Assembly (NCBI RefSeq): GCF_025499425.1
Contig: NZ_JAIMCB010000009.1
Location: forward strand, 1 to 64,000
Reading direction: 5' to 3'
Source: Acidiferrimicrobium sp. IK
Lineage (GTDB): Bacteria > Actinomycetota > Acidimicrobiia > Acidimicrobiales > Palsa-688
DNA: 64,000 nt
The position numbers were made by a program, and so were the translations under genes. Within the stretch, counting starts at the first letter, position 1, and each line of letters begins with the position of its first letter. The notes under the pieces were generated by a model that was given only the letters and a program-made list of their open reading frames with translations, ran no database searches and had not been told where the DNA came from. Of this stretch, positions 1 to 9,404 are shown in pieces.

Positions 1-52
1 CGTCTACCGCCCGGCGGCGGAACTCATCGGAATACTTCTTCGGTCGACCCAT
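1..52 (-). CDS. IS3-family transposase OrfA, N-terminal tip (cut by window edge)
   Basis: Read on the minus strand the first 17 residues are MGRPKKYSDEFRRRAVD, the characteristic beginning of the helix-turn-helix OrfA protein of IS3-family insertion sequences. An AAGGAGA ribosome binding site lies about 8 bases before the ATG. The rest of the element lies outside the window, so it is not known whether it is intact. Confidence 0.75.
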   Translation of the reverse strand, partial: MGRPKKYSDEFRRRAVD

Positions 53-118
53 CGGGAGCAGTCTCCTTCCCCCATGGCCGAAACCACGGGATAGGCACTG
101 CACCAAACCCGGGGGGAC

Positions 119-586
119 TCAGGCGACGACCCCGGCCGCCATCACTCCGGCGGCGACGCCCACCGCTACCAGCCACGGCCCCACCCACCCCACGCCCAGC
201 CCGATCAAGCCCACCAGGCGCACGTCCCCAAAACCCAACGATTCCGGCCGAGTCAACGCCACCCCCGCGAACAGCCCCTCCGCCACGGCGGCCGCCAACA
301 ACGCTCCGCCCAACCGCCCCCACGAACCGTGCATCCCAGCCGCCAGCACCAACCAGCCCACCGTGACCGCCAACGTCGCATACACCAGCCGCTTCGGCAG
401 GATCATCCGCTCCAGATCGCTCACCGCCAGCATCGCCAACCCAGCCCCCCAGACCATCAGTCCCGGGGTCGACCAGGTCACACCGAAGCGCAGCCCAACC
501 GCCGCTGCCATCGCCGTCACAATCGCCCATCGCCACGGTGGACCGTAACGGAGGGGGTAACCGGCCGGCGTGAACGAAGCCGCCAC
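119..586 (-). CDS. Small A24-type prepilin peptidase (TadV/CpaA-like)
   Basis: An integral membrane aspartic peptidase of the type that processes type IV or Flp/Tad prepilins at the cytoplasmic face. The two conserved aspartate motifs are visible: SDLERMILP in the first half and GFGDVRL (the GxGD signature) in the second, embedded in hydrophobic segments. The frame stays open upstream for about 100 more codons, but that part is compositionally noncoding. I choose the GTG at 586 because a GAGAGGGG motif precedes it and the product, about 155 residues, matches the short TadV form. No pilin genes are next to it. Confidence 0.65.
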   Translation of the reverse strand: MAASFTPAGYPLRYGPPWRWAIVTAMAAAVGLRFGVTWSTPGLMVWGAGLAMLAVSDLERMILPKRLVYATLAVTVGWLVLAAGMHGSWGRLGGALLAAAVAEGLFAGVALTRPESLGFGDVRLVGLIGLGVGWVGPWLVAVGVAAGVMAAGVVA

Positions 587-950
587 TCGTGCCCCTCTCG
601 CAGCGCTAGCCGCCTTCCTGGCGCCCGCCCCGACCAACTGCTTCGACGTACGGTCTCCTTGTCCGATGCCGCCGCTCGCCGCCTGTGCTCGCGGACGCTG
701 CCCTTCCCCCGGTTGCTCCGACCCCGGGCCCACCTGTGCACCGTCCATCCCAGCACCAGGCGCCGCATCTGACTTCCGAGGCAGTTGACACCATCGGCAT
801 CTCGCTCGGGGACCCCCCGCCCCCACCACCGGTCGCGCCTCGGCTGATCCAGCCGAAAGCCACGTTGGCGTTGGCGGTAAGCGTGCCACGACGTCCCTTT
901 CAGGTCACCTCCGCAACACTCTGGCGCACCGACGGACGGTTGTCAGCGAC

Positions 951-988
951 CTTTGTCCGACCGCGATCGGATCGTTGTCGGACCAAAG
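951..988. other. Stem-loop in a 429-base gap
   Basis: The 587-1015 gap contains no convincing gene. Within it, CTTTGTCCGAC (951-961) pairs with GTCGGACCAAAG (977-988) with one bulged base and a 15-base loop. It lies downstream of the Crp-like gene on the minus strand and could be a rho-independent-like terminator, but there is no T-tract, so a regulator site is also possible. Confidence 0.4.
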
Positions 989-1015
989 TCCAACTCTCGT
1001 CACCCGCTCCGCGGG

Positions 1016-1678
1016 CTACCTGTGGTCGTCGGAGATCCGGCGCAGCCCAGCACGGTCAACGATCATCACGCCGGCGGCGCCCGTGGACACCATGCCGGCA
1101 TCTCGGAGCTGACTGACCGTCCGCCCGATCACCTCGCGTACGCTGCCTACCGCCAAAGCCAGGTCAGCTTGACGGACCGGGCGGCCCGGGCCGCCGTCCT
1201 GGTCGGCTGCCGTGAGCGCCAAAAGATGGAACGCCAGCCGCTTACGCATCGAGCCGAAAGCCACCCGCGTCGCCTCCGCCAACACGTCATCCAACCGCCT
1301 GGTCACCTCCCGCGTCGCAGACCAACCCAAAAGCGGGTAGCGCTCTCCGAGCTCCGTCACCTGCTCGCGGTCCAGTTGGAGCAGCCGCGAGTCACGGACC
1401 GCCTGGAACGCAGCCGGGAAGCTCCTTCCCATCAGATGGGTCAACCCCACAGCGCTGGCGGCCCCAAGGTACGACACCGTGAGCTGGCGGCCCGTACTGT
1501 CCGCGACGAAGCCGCGAAGTAGGCCACGATCAAGAACCGCAAGCTCGGGGTCATACAAGAACCTCCCAGCCTCCACATTGATGATGACACTACGAGCGGT
1601 CACATCACCAAGAACCTCATTCGGTAATACGTTCAGGAAGCTTCGGGCGATCCCATCCGGCTGAAGAGAGGCCGTCAT
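1016..1678 (-). CDS. Crp/Fnr-family transcriptional regulator
   Basis: About 220 residues with the Crp layout: an N-terminal cyclic-nucleotide-binding-like beta-barrel (NVEAGRFLYDPE and following), a long dimer helix near VTRRLDDVLAEATRVAFGSMRKRLAFHLL, and a C-terminal winged helix with the recognition helix near SVREVIGRTVSQLRDAG. No cysteine cluster is visible, so an Fnr-type iron-sulfur sensor is unlikely. The frame is open further upstream to 1753, but family alignment places the start at the ATG at 1678. Its targets cannot be told from the neighbours. Confidence 0.8.
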   Translation of the reverse strand: MTASLQPDGIARSFLNVLPNEVLGDVTARSVIINVEAGRFLYDPELAVLDRGLLRGFVADSTGRQLTVSYLGAASAVGLTHLMGRSFPAAFQAVRDSRLLQLDREQVTELGERYPLLGWSATREVTRRLDDVLAEATRVAFGSMRKRLAFHLLALTAADQDGGPGRPVRQADLALAVGSVREVIGRTVSQLRDAGMVSTGAAGVMIVDRAGLRRISDDHR

Positions 1679-1921
1679 AGCTAGCGACTTACCAGGGGAT
1701 CCCTCACGCCAGCCTTGGCTGTGAACATGAGTGAGCATTTCATTCGTGCACAAGGCACATTCACTCGAACCGACCGGCCGCGGCCCTAACTGTAGTCACC
1801 AATTGTGGCTTCCCGTTTCGGGTCCCTGCAACGATCTTGCTTCCTCATCTGTAAAAGAAGGCCGGCGGCGGGATATCCGACCTCTGCGGCGAGGTTGGTA
1901 CCTCAACCGGAGCAGGATAGG

Positions 1922-3532
1922 TCAACCCACCCGACCAAAACCGGTGGGCGTGCCGTCGTAGGTGAGAGGCTGCGTCTGGACGTTCGTGCCGGTGGTGTTG
2001 GCCGACACCACCTGGCCCCCACCGATGTACATGGCGTCGTGAGACGGTGCAGATCCACCGTAGAACACGATGTCGCCGGGCTGGAGCTGGCCTTCGGAGA
2101 CGGGGGTCGTGGCCTGCATTTGCGACACGGTGTAGTGGGGCAACGAGACACCCGCGGCAGCCCAGGCGTAGAGGACGAGGCCCGAGCAGTCGAAGCTGCT
2201 CGGCCCAGCGCCGCCCCATTGGTAGGGCTTGCCGACCTGGGCCAGGGCGACCCGGACAGCGGTGGCCGCGCCGCCGATGTCGGGGGCGGGGGGTGCGGGG
2301 GGCGCTGGGGGGGTGGCGGCGGCAGCTGGCGTGGCAACGGCAGAGACCGGCGCCGTCGACCCGTCGACCTGGAGGACTTGGCCGACCAGGATGGTGTTGG
2401 GGTCGGCCAGGTGGTTGGCGCCGGCGAGCGCCGACCATGAGGTCCCGTAGCGGACCGCAATCGAACCCAACGTGTCACCGGCGCGGACGGTGTAGCTGGG
2501 CCCGGCCCCTGGCGCCGCGGCCACCGTAACCGTCACGCCGTCCCCTGCCGTGGCGCCGTCTCCGATGTTGAGAACCTGGCCGACCAGGACGGTGTTGGGG
2601 TCGACCAAGCGGTTGGCGGCGGCGAGCGCCGACCATGAGGTCCCGTAGCGAGCGGCGATCGAACCCAGCGTGTCACCGGCGCGGACGGTGTAGCTGGACC
2701 CGCCCTCGGCTGATCCCCCTGACGAAGGACCGCCGTTGAGCGAGAGAGACTCGCCGCCGAAGATGAGGTTGGGGTTAGCCACGTGGTTGGTCGCAGCGAG
2801 CGCCGAGACGGTGGTGCCGTGGCTGGCCGCGATCGCAGCCAGGGTGTCGCCGGCATGGACCGTGTACGCCGGGGCGGCCATGGCCACTGCGCCTGCGCTT
2901 CCCACGGCGGTCACTCCAGCCATGGTGGCGGCAGACACCGTGAGCACCCGAAGGGAGCGAGAACGTCCGTACTGCTGTAGGCGCACCACCCGCTCCACGA
3001 ACCCGTCGCCGTCGTCGCCGCCGGCCAAGCGCATACACCACACGACAGGGGTGAGTACCCAGCCGAGGGCGTACGCGGCGGCGAAGCGGACCAGGTCGCC
3101 AGCGCCGAGGTCGACCGAAGCGATCTGCTCGACCGCCTCGCCGCCCGACTCGACGATGCCCAGCTCCCGTTCGAAGGCATCCCAATCGAGGCACACGCCC
3201 GGTTGGGCGCCAAAGGCGACGGTCAGCTCCCGCTGGGCCGAGAGACGGCGGACCCGCCACACCAACGTGGCGTACCCACCGGCCAGGACCGCGGCGGCCA
3301 CGGCCGCCGAGCGCAGAACCCCCAACCCAGGAATGGCACTGAGCAGGCCGAGCGCCCCTACCGCTACACCCATGCCCACGAGGACCCGGCGGCGCCGGAC
3401 TCGGACCTGGCTCGCCGGCCGCCACGGGAGCGTCGACTTCCCCGAGGCCGCCTTTTCGGCCGGTACGTGCGGCGCCGTCAGCACGACACCAAACACTGCG
3501 TGACGGTCGGTCGGAACTGGTTCACGAAACAC
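1922..3532 (-). CDS. LysM x3 plus NlpC/P60 peptidoglycan hydrolase
   Basis: A cell-wall endopeptidase. Numbering from the upstream GTG at 3547, residues 55-100 hold membrane segments, a second hydrophobic stretch lies near 205-225, three LysM motifs follow (YTV-AGDTL repeats near 228, 286 and 352), then a Pro/Ala linker and an NlpC/P60 domain from about 430. The catalytic cysteine is in FDCSG (C454) and the histidine in SHDAMYIG (H503). LysM domains bind glycan strands, and NlpC/P60 enzymes cleave stem peptides. The start is uncertain: the GTG at 3532 follows GAGGAGGGG very closely, and the GTG at 3547 is also possible. Confidence 0.85.
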   Translation of the reverse strand: MFREPVPTDRHAVFGVVLTAPHVPAEKAASGKSTLPWRPASQVRVRRRRVLVGMGVAVGALGLLSAIPGLGVLRSAAVAAAVLAGGYATLVWRVRRLSAQRELTVAFGAQPGVCLDWDAFERELGIVESGGEAVEQIASVDLGAGDLVRFAAAYALGWVLTPVVWCMRLAGGDDGDGFVERVVRLQQYGRSRSLRVLTVSAATMAGVTAVGSAGAVAMAAPAYTVHAGDTLAAIAASHGTTVSALAATNHVANPNLIFGGESLSLNGGPSSGGSAEGGSSYTVRAGDTLGSIAARYGTSWSALAAANRLVDPNTVLVGQVLNIGDGATAGDGVTVTVAAAPGAGPSYTVRAGDTLGSIAVRYGTSWSALAGANHLADPNTILVGQVLQVDGSTAPVSAVATPAAAATPPAPPAPPAPDIGGAATAVRVALAQVGKPYQWGGAGPSSFDCSGLVLYAWAAAGVSLPHYTVSQMQATTPVSEGQLQPGDIVFYGGSAPSHDAMYIGGGQVVSANTTGTNVQTQPLTYDGTPTGFGRVG

Positions 3533-3716
3533 TCCCCTCCTCACCACACGCGGCAGAGCCGCCTGCGTTCACCTCGGTAGTTGCGTACGTGGTCTGCGGA
3601 TCTTGGTCGGGCATCACCACCTGCCTCCCGTGAGCACCCTCTTGGTCTTGTTGTGCCGCCGTCGCAGTCACCCTCCGACCGTCCGTCTCGTCGACGGCGC
3701 CCCCCGTTCGCTTCAC
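3522..3716 (-). CDS. Possible small hydrophilic ORF between two genes
   Basis: A 64-codon frame whose GTG overlaps the stop of the upstream hypothetical gene (GTGA) and whose end overlaps the start of the LysM/NlpC gene. The product is hydrophilic (rich in D, E, Q, G, T) and resembles nothing I know. The overlap geometry suggests translational coupling, but composition gives no support, so it may be noncoding. Confidence 0.22.
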   Translation of the reverse strand: MKRTGGAVDETDGRRVTATAAQQDQEGAHGRQVVMPDQDPQTTYATTEVNAGGSAACGEEGSVS

Positions 3717-4897
3717 TGTCCTGGATCGCAGTAGTCGACTTCAGTGGTGGAATGAAAATTGGCTACTAAAACGTTCCGTTTGAATCTGCCGCCTTCGCTG
3801 ATCTCTTCTGCTGATACGTCGAACGTGAACTGTTCCATGGCTCGGAGGTGGACGCCGCCTAGAATGGTGGGTCGTTTGACGACGTAGATGGGCGACCACG
3901 GGCAGCAGTAGTAGTGGCCGATGCGTTGACCGCGGCTGTCAACCGCATAGCCGATATCACCCTTCGCGAGAGCAGTCTCGATCTCGCGAAGGGTACGAAG
4001 AGTCGCGTCGGGGTTCGAATCGTTGGCCCAGAGCGCTTCGATCGATCGCCGCGCTTGAGGATCGCGTTGCCATTGATCGCGGCTTTCTGGGTCGGTCAAA
4101 CACCATGGGTCAAAGTCCGACGGAGCACCGGTGCTGGACGAGTGGTCGGAGGGCGCCAAACGGGGCTGAAGGGTGGCTGCGGGCATCGCCAGTAGCTGTC
4201 CGAGCTCGAAGTAGCCCTCGAGCGCCGTTTTGAGGTGACGCTCGATGTCGGTGTGCACACCCGGCGGCAGTCGGTCGGCCCACAGGCGACTGGCGTAGTC
4301 GGCGTCGGCGTCGGCACGGGCCCGAAGTTCTTTGATCTTGTCGTGAGCTTGCTGTTGGGGAAGGTCGTCTCCGAGCGAGAAACCGGACAGGGTGGCCTCT
4401 GCTTGGGTCCGCAGCCGGGTAGTTGCCGCTCGCATCGCGGCAAGATGCGCTGGGGGACAGGGTTCGACCGCTACGAAAGGCGGAAGAGCGGTCGGAACGG
4501 CCACGTCCAGCTTGAACGACTCGCTGGCTTGGGCCTCGCGGGCGATCGCCAGCCAGGTGGGTACCGGGCCGTAGAACGCCAGGGCTTGGCGGGCGGTGAC
4601 GGGCGGCAGGTAGCCGGGCGTAGCGGGGTCCGCCGCGTAGTCGGCGTCGATCATCTCGTCGCCGAGGACCTGCAAGGCGAAGGCGCTCCATGCGGCGAGC
4701 AATGTGATCTGCGTCGAGGCAGGAGCGGTCCAAGCGGTGACGCCCTGAACACCCCAATCGGCCCTGACCTGATCGAACTCGCCAATCAGGTCGTAGACCT
4801 CCGCTCCCGCCCGGCGGTACGCTTCGACTGCCGCTGCTGGTATCTCGCCGTGCAAACGGGCCACCATGCGGGTGCCGAATCCGGGTTTCGCCGTCAT
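3713..4897 (-). CDS. Hypothetical protein, about 394 residues
   Basis: I do not recognise a family. The protein is soluble-looking, with an alpha-helical, Ala- and Asp-rich middle, a possible zinc-like CC pair (GHYYCCPWSP) in the C-terminal third, and a terminal segment NFHSTTEVDYCDPGQ. No signal peptide or membrane segment is evident. The ATG at 4897 is preferred over an upstream TTG at 4915, although neither has a good ribosome binding site. It is codirectional with the LysM/NlpC gene downstream and PspA upstream, so a cell-envelope role is only a guess. Confidence 0.6.
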   Translation of the reverse strand: MTAKPGFGTRMVARLHGEIPAAAVEAYRRAGAEVYDLIGEFDQVRADWGVQGVTAWTAPASTQITLLAAWSAFALQVLGDEMIDADYAADPATPGYLPPVTARQALAFYGPVPTWLAIAREAQASESFKLDVAVPTALPPFVAVEPCPPAHLAAMRAATTRLRTQAEATLSGFSLGDDLPQQQAHDKIKELRARADADADYASRLWADRLPPGVHTDIERHLKTALEGYFELGQLLAMPAATLQPRLAPSDHSSSTGAPSDFDPWCLTDPESRDQWQRDPQARRSIEALWANDSNPDATLRTLREIETALAKGDIGYAVDSRGQRIGHYYCCPWSPIYVVKRPTILGGVHLRAMEQFTFDVSAEEISEGGRFKRNVLVANFHSTTEVDYCDPGQ

Positions 4898-4991
4898 TAG
4901 ATGATCACGGTGCAACGGGCTGTCATCTGGTCGCGGCTACCATTTCGGTCCGCCGTGTGGAGACGTGGCGGTCCCCCCGGGGCGGGGAGCG

Positions 4992-5732
4992 TCATGTGCT
5001 CGGCGCCGCCTGCGGGGCGGCCCCGCTACGTTCGGTGAGTGCTGCTGGGGTCAACGTTCCAGCGTCGAGGCTGGCCAGGATCTGGTCCGCTTCGCTGTTC
5101 AGTTCGGCGTGGTGGGCGTGCATTTCGAGCACCTCGGGGCTGGCGCTCGACAGTTCGGTGGATGCCTGGGCTTCGGCGAACTGTCCTGCAACCTTCTGTT
5201 TGATCTCGTCGAACGACGGCACGTCCCCGCTGCGGGTCAGGTCCGAGACCTGCTTGAGGCTCGCCGCCATCTCTTTCTGCATCCTCGCCTGATCGACCTG
5301 GGCCAGAATGGTGCCCTTCTCGTTCAGCTTTTGTTGCATCTGGTCGGCCGACTCCTGGACCGCTTCCCGGGCGCTGTTCGCCGCTTCCTCGAGCTGGGGG
5401 ATCTGAGCGACGAGACCCTGAGTCTGGTCACGCAAGCTGGCGATCTTCGATGCGAAGGTTCGGGCCACGTCGACGTTGCCCTGTTGCTTGGCGGCCAGCG
5501 CCGACTTGGTGTACTTGGCTTCCTGTTCCGAGAGGTCGGCCAGGCGCATCTTGGCCACCTTCTCCTGGGCGATCACGTGGCTGGCAGCCGCTTCCAGCTC
5601 CCGATGGTGTTCTTGCAGGCCAGCGATCGCCTGTTCGACCTGGACTTTCGGGTCAGCGTGCGCGTCGAACTCGGACTGCGCTTTCGCCTGGGCGTAACTG
5701 TTGGCCCGCCCGAACACCTTGCTCCACGACAT
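4992..5732 (-). CDS. pspA: PspA/IM30 family phage-shock protein
   Basis: A 246-residue, almost entirely alpha-helical coiled-coil protein with the family start MSWSKVFGRANSYAQAKAQSEFDAHADP (cited in part) and the long Glu/Gln/Ala-rich coiled coil through about residue 190. PspA-type proteins coat the inner face of the cytoplasmic membrane and stabilise it under stress (an ESCRT-III relative). The start at 5732 is fixed by GAGGAG 8 bases upstream; the longer frame from 5753 lacks a site. No pspB/C or pspF is adjacent. Location among cell-wall genes fits an envelope-stress role. Confidence 0.88.
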   Translation of the reverse strand: MSWSKVFGRANSYAQAKAQSEFDAHADPKVQVEQAIAGLQEHHRELEAAASHVIAQEKVAKMRLADLSEQEAKYTKSALAAKQQGNVDVARTFASKIASLRDQTQGLVAQIPQLEEAANSAREAVQESADQMQQKLNEKGTILAQVDQARMQKEMAASLKQVSDLTRSGDVPSFDEIKQKVAGQFAEAQASTELSSASPEVLEMHAHHAELNSEADQILASLDAGTLTPAALTERSGAAPQAAPST

Positions 5733-5861
5733 CGCTGTCACTCCTCTCCACACGAGGCAACGGCGGCGTTCGAACGGCAGACGTCACCGGTGGGGCAGGG
5801 CACCGTGTTGTTCATCCGACCGAAGCTACTTCACGCAGTCGTAGATCGCCAGAGTGGCCGC

Positions 5862-6170
5862 TCACCGGTACCTCGTCGCCGCCACGAAGCCCGCCAGCAC
5901 GAAGGCTCCGCCCAGCACCAGATAGACTGTTCGGGCGCCGCTGGCAGGGAGCCCGAAATAACTCGTCATGCAAATGACGACTCCGCCGACGAGCAGGACG
6001 ATGATGAGGACCGGCAACCACCACGGGCTGCCGGGTAGCTCTGGGGTGACGGGCGGGCTATAGCGCCCGGTGTTGGACCTCCCCGCCGGAGTCGGCCCGC
6101 CGGGCGACCGTGCGTTGGTGGCGGCCCTCTTGGGGGTCGACGGCCTCGGTGTCTTGGTCTTCCTGGTCAA
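5862..6170 (-). CDS. crgA: CrgA-like cell division inhibitor/organiser
   Basis: The C-terminal two thirds show the CrgA pattern: PGSPWWLPVL, a first membrane helix, a short loop, a second helix (VYLVLGGAFVLAGFVAAT) and the terminal RYR. The N-terminus is basic and disordered. The frame has no upstream ATG after the end of the neighbouring NlpC gene, so the TTG at 6170 is the best start, giving 102 residues. CrgA is an actinobacterial divisome membrane protein acting with FtsZ and penicillin-binding proteins. Sitting directly downstream of the RipA-like hydrolase suggests a shared division role. Confidence 0.7.
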   Translation of the reverse strand: MTRKTKTPRPSTPKRAATNARSPGGPTPAGRSNTGRYSPPVTPELPGSPWWLPVLIIVLLVGGVVICMTSYFGLPASGARTVYLVLGGAFVLAGFVAATRYR

Positions 6171-6216
6171 TTGGTCATCAGGCTTCGCGTCCCGGAGTGG
6201 TGGTGAGGAGGAGGAG

Positions 6217-7407
6217 TCAGGGTCGGCTTGCCAGCACAAACTGCGCATACAGAGGTTGGATTCGTACGACGGCGCCGGAGTGGGGTGCCTCGATGACCTG
6301 GCCGTTGCCGATGTACATGGCCTCGTGTTCGCCCGGATCGGCGAAGAACACGAGGTCACCAGGTTGCAGGTCGCGCACAGGGATGTGGACAGTGGTGGAG
6401 TACTGCGCCCCGCTGTAGTGCGGCAGTGAAACCCCGGCATAGGCCCAGGCCCACATGGTCAACCCGGAGCAGTCGAAGGTGCTGGGACCTGCTGCTCCCC
6501 ACACGTACGGGTCGCCGAGACGGGTCATGGCGGCTGCCACGGCGGTCGCACCGCCGCTGCCGGCGGGAGCGGGCTGGGTCGGTGGGCCGGTGTCGGTTGT
6601 GCTGGCCGGACCCGGAGGGGCAGGCGCCGGCGTCACAGCAGCGACCGGCGAGGCGGCGGCCGGCGCCTGCTGCGGTTGCTCGGCAGCGGTCTGAGCCTGC
6701 TGGAGTTGTGCTTGCTCGGCGGCTCGTTGCTGCGCCAAGGCCAGTTGAGCCTGGCGTTCCCGTTGGGCTTCCTGCGCGGCTTGGGCTTGGGCGACGAGTG
6801 TCGTCAGTTGCCCTTTGACTTGGGCGTAGGTGCCTTGAAGCTGGGACTGGGCTTGTTGCACCGACGTCTCGGCAGACTTCACCGCGCCTACCTGTGCAGC
6901 TGCATGTTGTTGCGCGCCCGAGAGCTGTCTCTCGGCGGTCGTGGCCTGGAGCTCGGCGACTCGGTATTGGTCGAGGGCGTCTTGCTGGTTGGATGCCAGC
7001 ACGGTGGCGTACTCGCTGCGGAGGAGCTCGTTTTGGGCGCTCGGCAGGCCGGCAGCCGCTTGGGCGGCCAGCGTGGCGGTTCCCCCACCGACGTACGCAT
7101 CGAGGGCGACCTTACGAACTGCCAGGCGCGCCTTGGCCGCGTTGGCGGTCGCCGCTTGTACCAGGTGCTGGGCGACCGCGACCTGTTGTCCCGTCTGCTG
7201 CTCGGTGAGCACGGCCTTGTCGTACTGCTCTGACAGCGCAGATTCTTGCAAACCGAGGGAATCGATCTGCGTGGCCAGCTGCGCCGCCTGGGCTCGCTTG
7301 TCGCTGATCTCGTCTGCTCGGGCGGGGACCGATGAGGCGAGGAGGCCGAACAGCGCTACGCTTGCGCCGATGGCCACCCGGCGGGGAAGACGCCGTCGAG
7401 CAATCAT
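6217..7407 (-). CDS. RipA-like coiled-coil NlpC/P60 endopeptidase
   Basis: A secreted cell-wall hydrolase of 396 residues from the ATG at 7407. A Sec signal peptide (about 1-31, cleaved near VPARA-DE) is followed by a long Gln/Ala-rich coiled coil (about 32-245), a Pro-rich linker, and an NlpC/P60 domain from about 285. The catalytic cysteine is C313 in FDCSG and the histidine is H361 in GEHEAMYIG. The layout, with a coiled coil that can occlude the active site, is that of RipA/CwlO-type daughter-cell separation enzymes. It precedes crgA in the same direction. Confidence 0.87.
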   Translation of the reverse strand: MIARRRLPRRVAIGASVALFGLLASSVPARADEISDKRAQAAQLATQIDSLGLQESALSEQYDKAVLTEQQTGQQVAVAQHLVQAATANAAKARLAVRKVALDAYVGGGTATLAAQAAAGLPSAQNELLRSEYATVLASNQQDALDQYRVAELQATTAERQLSGAQQHAAAQVGAVKSAETSVQQAQSQLQGTYAQVKGQLTTLVAQAQAAQEAQRERQAQLALAQQRAAEQAQLQQAQTAAEQPQQAPAAASPVAAVTPAPAPPGPASTTDTGPPTQPAPAGSGGATAVAAAMTRLGDPYVWGAAGPSTFDCSGLTMWAWAYAGVSLPHYSGAQYSTTVHIPVRDLQPGDLVFFADPGEHEAMYIGNGQVIEAPHSGAVVRIQPLYAQFVLASRP

Positions 7408-7868
7408 GTAGCGACGAACTCTAGGGGAGCGCCCACCTCTGGTCAACTACTGCTTGTCGCAGATACCGGAGGTGTCGAAGCCTGGTTCTGTAGAACCGGG
7501 ACTCTGTTGCGTTAGCCGACTCATGCCGCGATCTGGTCTCGTGAAAGGCCTGGCGGTGGTCGAACCGCCTCACGTGAGGGTTGGTCGGTCGAGCGGCGAC
7601 CTGTGAGGTCCAGATGGTCGAGGCGGAGCGGCGCGGGGGTTCGGCCCCTTGGCCGCTCCCCTTGCAGTTCATCAACCTCCCGGCGCTGGCCGGGCGGAGC
7701 ATGAACTGGGTTGGGACTGATTTGGGTCGGGGTGGTCGCCGAGTTCCGTGTCGACGAAACGGGGACGGCTGCTCGGTGCTTCGACGCTGGTGGGGGTGCC
7801 GAGCGGGTCAGGGGTGTCGCCCGGGCGGTCGAGGAGCCGGCGGCGACGCTCGGCGCCCCCGGGCAGGG
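7408..7868. other. Intergenic region of about 460 bases
   Basis: I see no convincing gene on either strand. It should hold the promoter for the NlpC/P60 gene and the 3' end of the multicopper oxidase transcript. A short palindrome GGTTCTGTAGAACC (around 7480) has only a 2-base loop and is probably not significant. Confidence 0.4.
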
Positions 7869-9404
7869 TTAGGTGCGGTAGCTGAACGTGGTCATCATGC
7901 CGGTGCCTTGGTGGTAGACGTTGTGGCAGTGCAGCATCCACTGGCCGGGGTTGTCGGTGTCGATGTCAATGGCGACCTGACGCCCGGGGAGGATGTTGAC
8001 AGTGTCCTTGCGGGTGCCTCCGTAGCCGGGCAGGGCGAAGGTGTGCCCGTGGAGGTGGATGGGGTGCCACATCATGGTGCGGTTGGCGAGGGTGATCCGT
8101 ACCCGTTGTCCTTGCCGGGGATCGAGACGGTCGGCGTCTCCGCCGAGCGACCAGCGGTAGCCGGACATCGACCCGTCGAGGGTCACCGTATAGGCGCGAT
8201 CCGGTTGGCGGGGGGCGAGCCGGGCCGGTTCGGTCGGCTGGAGGGCGCTGTAGGCGAGCAGCTGACCGCCGAGACCGCCCGGCGGCACATCGCGAGGTGA
8301 CGTGGCGCTGGTGTCGTTGGTGCGCAGCACCGCCGAGGCGTGCCCGGTCTTGCCTTCGGCTTGGGCGTAGAGCGGCCAGGCACCGCTGCGCGCGACCAGT
8401 TCCACGTCGTAGCGTTCGCCCATCCCGATAATGAAGCTATCGACGGTGACGGGCTGCACGGGCCAGCCGTCGGTGTGAGTGACGGTGAGCCGATGGCCCT
8501 CAACCGCAACGCGAAAGGCGGTGTCGGAGCCGGCGTTGATCACCCGCAGGCGTACCTTGGCGCCGACCGCAGCGTTGATAGTAGGCCGATCGGCCGGCGG
8601 GCGGCCGTTGAGCAAGTACATCGGATAGGCGATGTCGCCGGCGTCGCCGCCCAACGCCCCGGAGGTCATCGACGACATGGCCGTCCCTGCTGCGTTGGTG
8701 GGCGCCGAGCTGTCGCTCATGCCGCCCATTGCGTTCATACCGCTCGATTGGCTGTCGGAGCCGCGATTCATCATCCCACCGCTTGCCTTGAGGGCGGCGA
8801 GCGCCTTATCCGGGGTTTGTCCGTTGATGCCGTCGAGCCAGTCGTCCAAGACGATGACCTGGTCGACGTCGCCGCCTGCCTCGTTGGGGTCTTCTATGAC
8901 AAGCGGCGCGTACAGGCCCCGGTCGAGTTGGAGGCCGACGTGGGGGTGGAAAAAGTAGGTGCCGGGGTTGGGCGTGTCGAAGCGGTAGAGGTACTCGGCG
9001 CCTGGCTTCACGGCTTTCTGGGTGAGGCCGGGCACGCCGTCCGCGTTGTTGCGGATGGCGATCCCGTGCCAGTGGACCGTCGTCGGTTCGGGCAGCGCGT
9101 TGCGCAAGGTGACCGCGAGCTCCGTGCCCTTGGTGACCCGGATCTCGGGGGTGGCCAGCTCGGTGGCGTACGCCCAGGTGGGCACCTGCCGTCCGGCGAG
9201 GTCGACGGTGAGCGGCGCCGCGGTGAGTGCCAGAGCCTTGGTGAGGCCGTTGCGGTAGCGGCGGGCGTCGACCGCTGCCACCACCGAAGCTTGCGGCCCT
9301 ATTGCGCCCGGTGCCGTCGGGCTGGCGCCGCAGGCGCCCAACGCAACGGCGGCGCCTGCCCCTCCGGTGAGGGACAGGAACTGGCGGCGGGTCAACGAAT
9401 TCAC
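7869..9404 (-). CDS. Tat-exported multicopper oxidase (CueO/CopA-like), probable lipoprotein
   Basis: A 511-residue three-domain multicopper oxidase. The N-terminus has a twin-arginine motif (RRQFLSLTGG) and an LGAC lipobox (C25). All four copper motifs are present: HWHG (111-114), HPH (153-155), HPIHLHGH (447-454) and HCHNVYHQGTGM (492-503), giving the type 1 and trinuclear sites. A Met- and Ser-rich insert (about 211-246, with GMM, GMNAMGGM, AMSSM) resembles the Cu(I)-collecting insert of CueO. The likely role is oxidation of Cu(I) outside the membrane for copper tolerance. It stands alone on the minus strand beside thiol-redox genes. Confidence 0.92.
   Translation of the reverse strand: MNSLTRRQFLSLTGGAGAAVALGACGASPTAPGAIGPQASVVAAVDARRYRNGLTKALALTAAPLTVDLAGRQVPTWAYATELATPEIRVTKGTELAVTLRNALPEPTTVHWHGIAIRNNADGVPGLTQKAVKPGAEYLYRFDTPNPGTYFFHPHVGLQLDRGLYAPLVIEDPNEAGGDVDQVIVLDDWLDGINGQTPDKALAALKASGGMMNRGSDSQSSGMNAMGGMSDSSAPTNAAGTAMSSMTSGALGGDAGDIAYPMYLLNGRPPADRPTINAAVGAKVRLRVINAGSDTAFRVAVEGHRLTVTHTDGWPVQPVTVDSFIIGMGERYDVELVARSGAWPLYAQAEGKTGHASAVLRTNDTSATSPRDVPPGGLGGQLLAYSALQPTEPARLAPRQPDRAYTVTLDGSMSGYRWSLGGDADRLDPRQGQRVRITLANRTMMWHPIHLHGHTFALPGYGGTRKDTVNILPGRQVAIDIDTDNPGQWMLHCHNVYHQGTGMMTTFSYRT

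Noticed and set aside
1845-3425. Several overlapping frames around the LysM/NlpC gene
   Set aside because: Shadow frames rich in R, P and S; the LysM and NlpC/P60 motifs are only in the frame reported.
7473-7492. Palindrome GGTTCTGTAGAACC considered as a tRNA arm or operator
   Set aside because: No cloverleaf can be drawn around it and the loop of two bases is too short for a hairpin.
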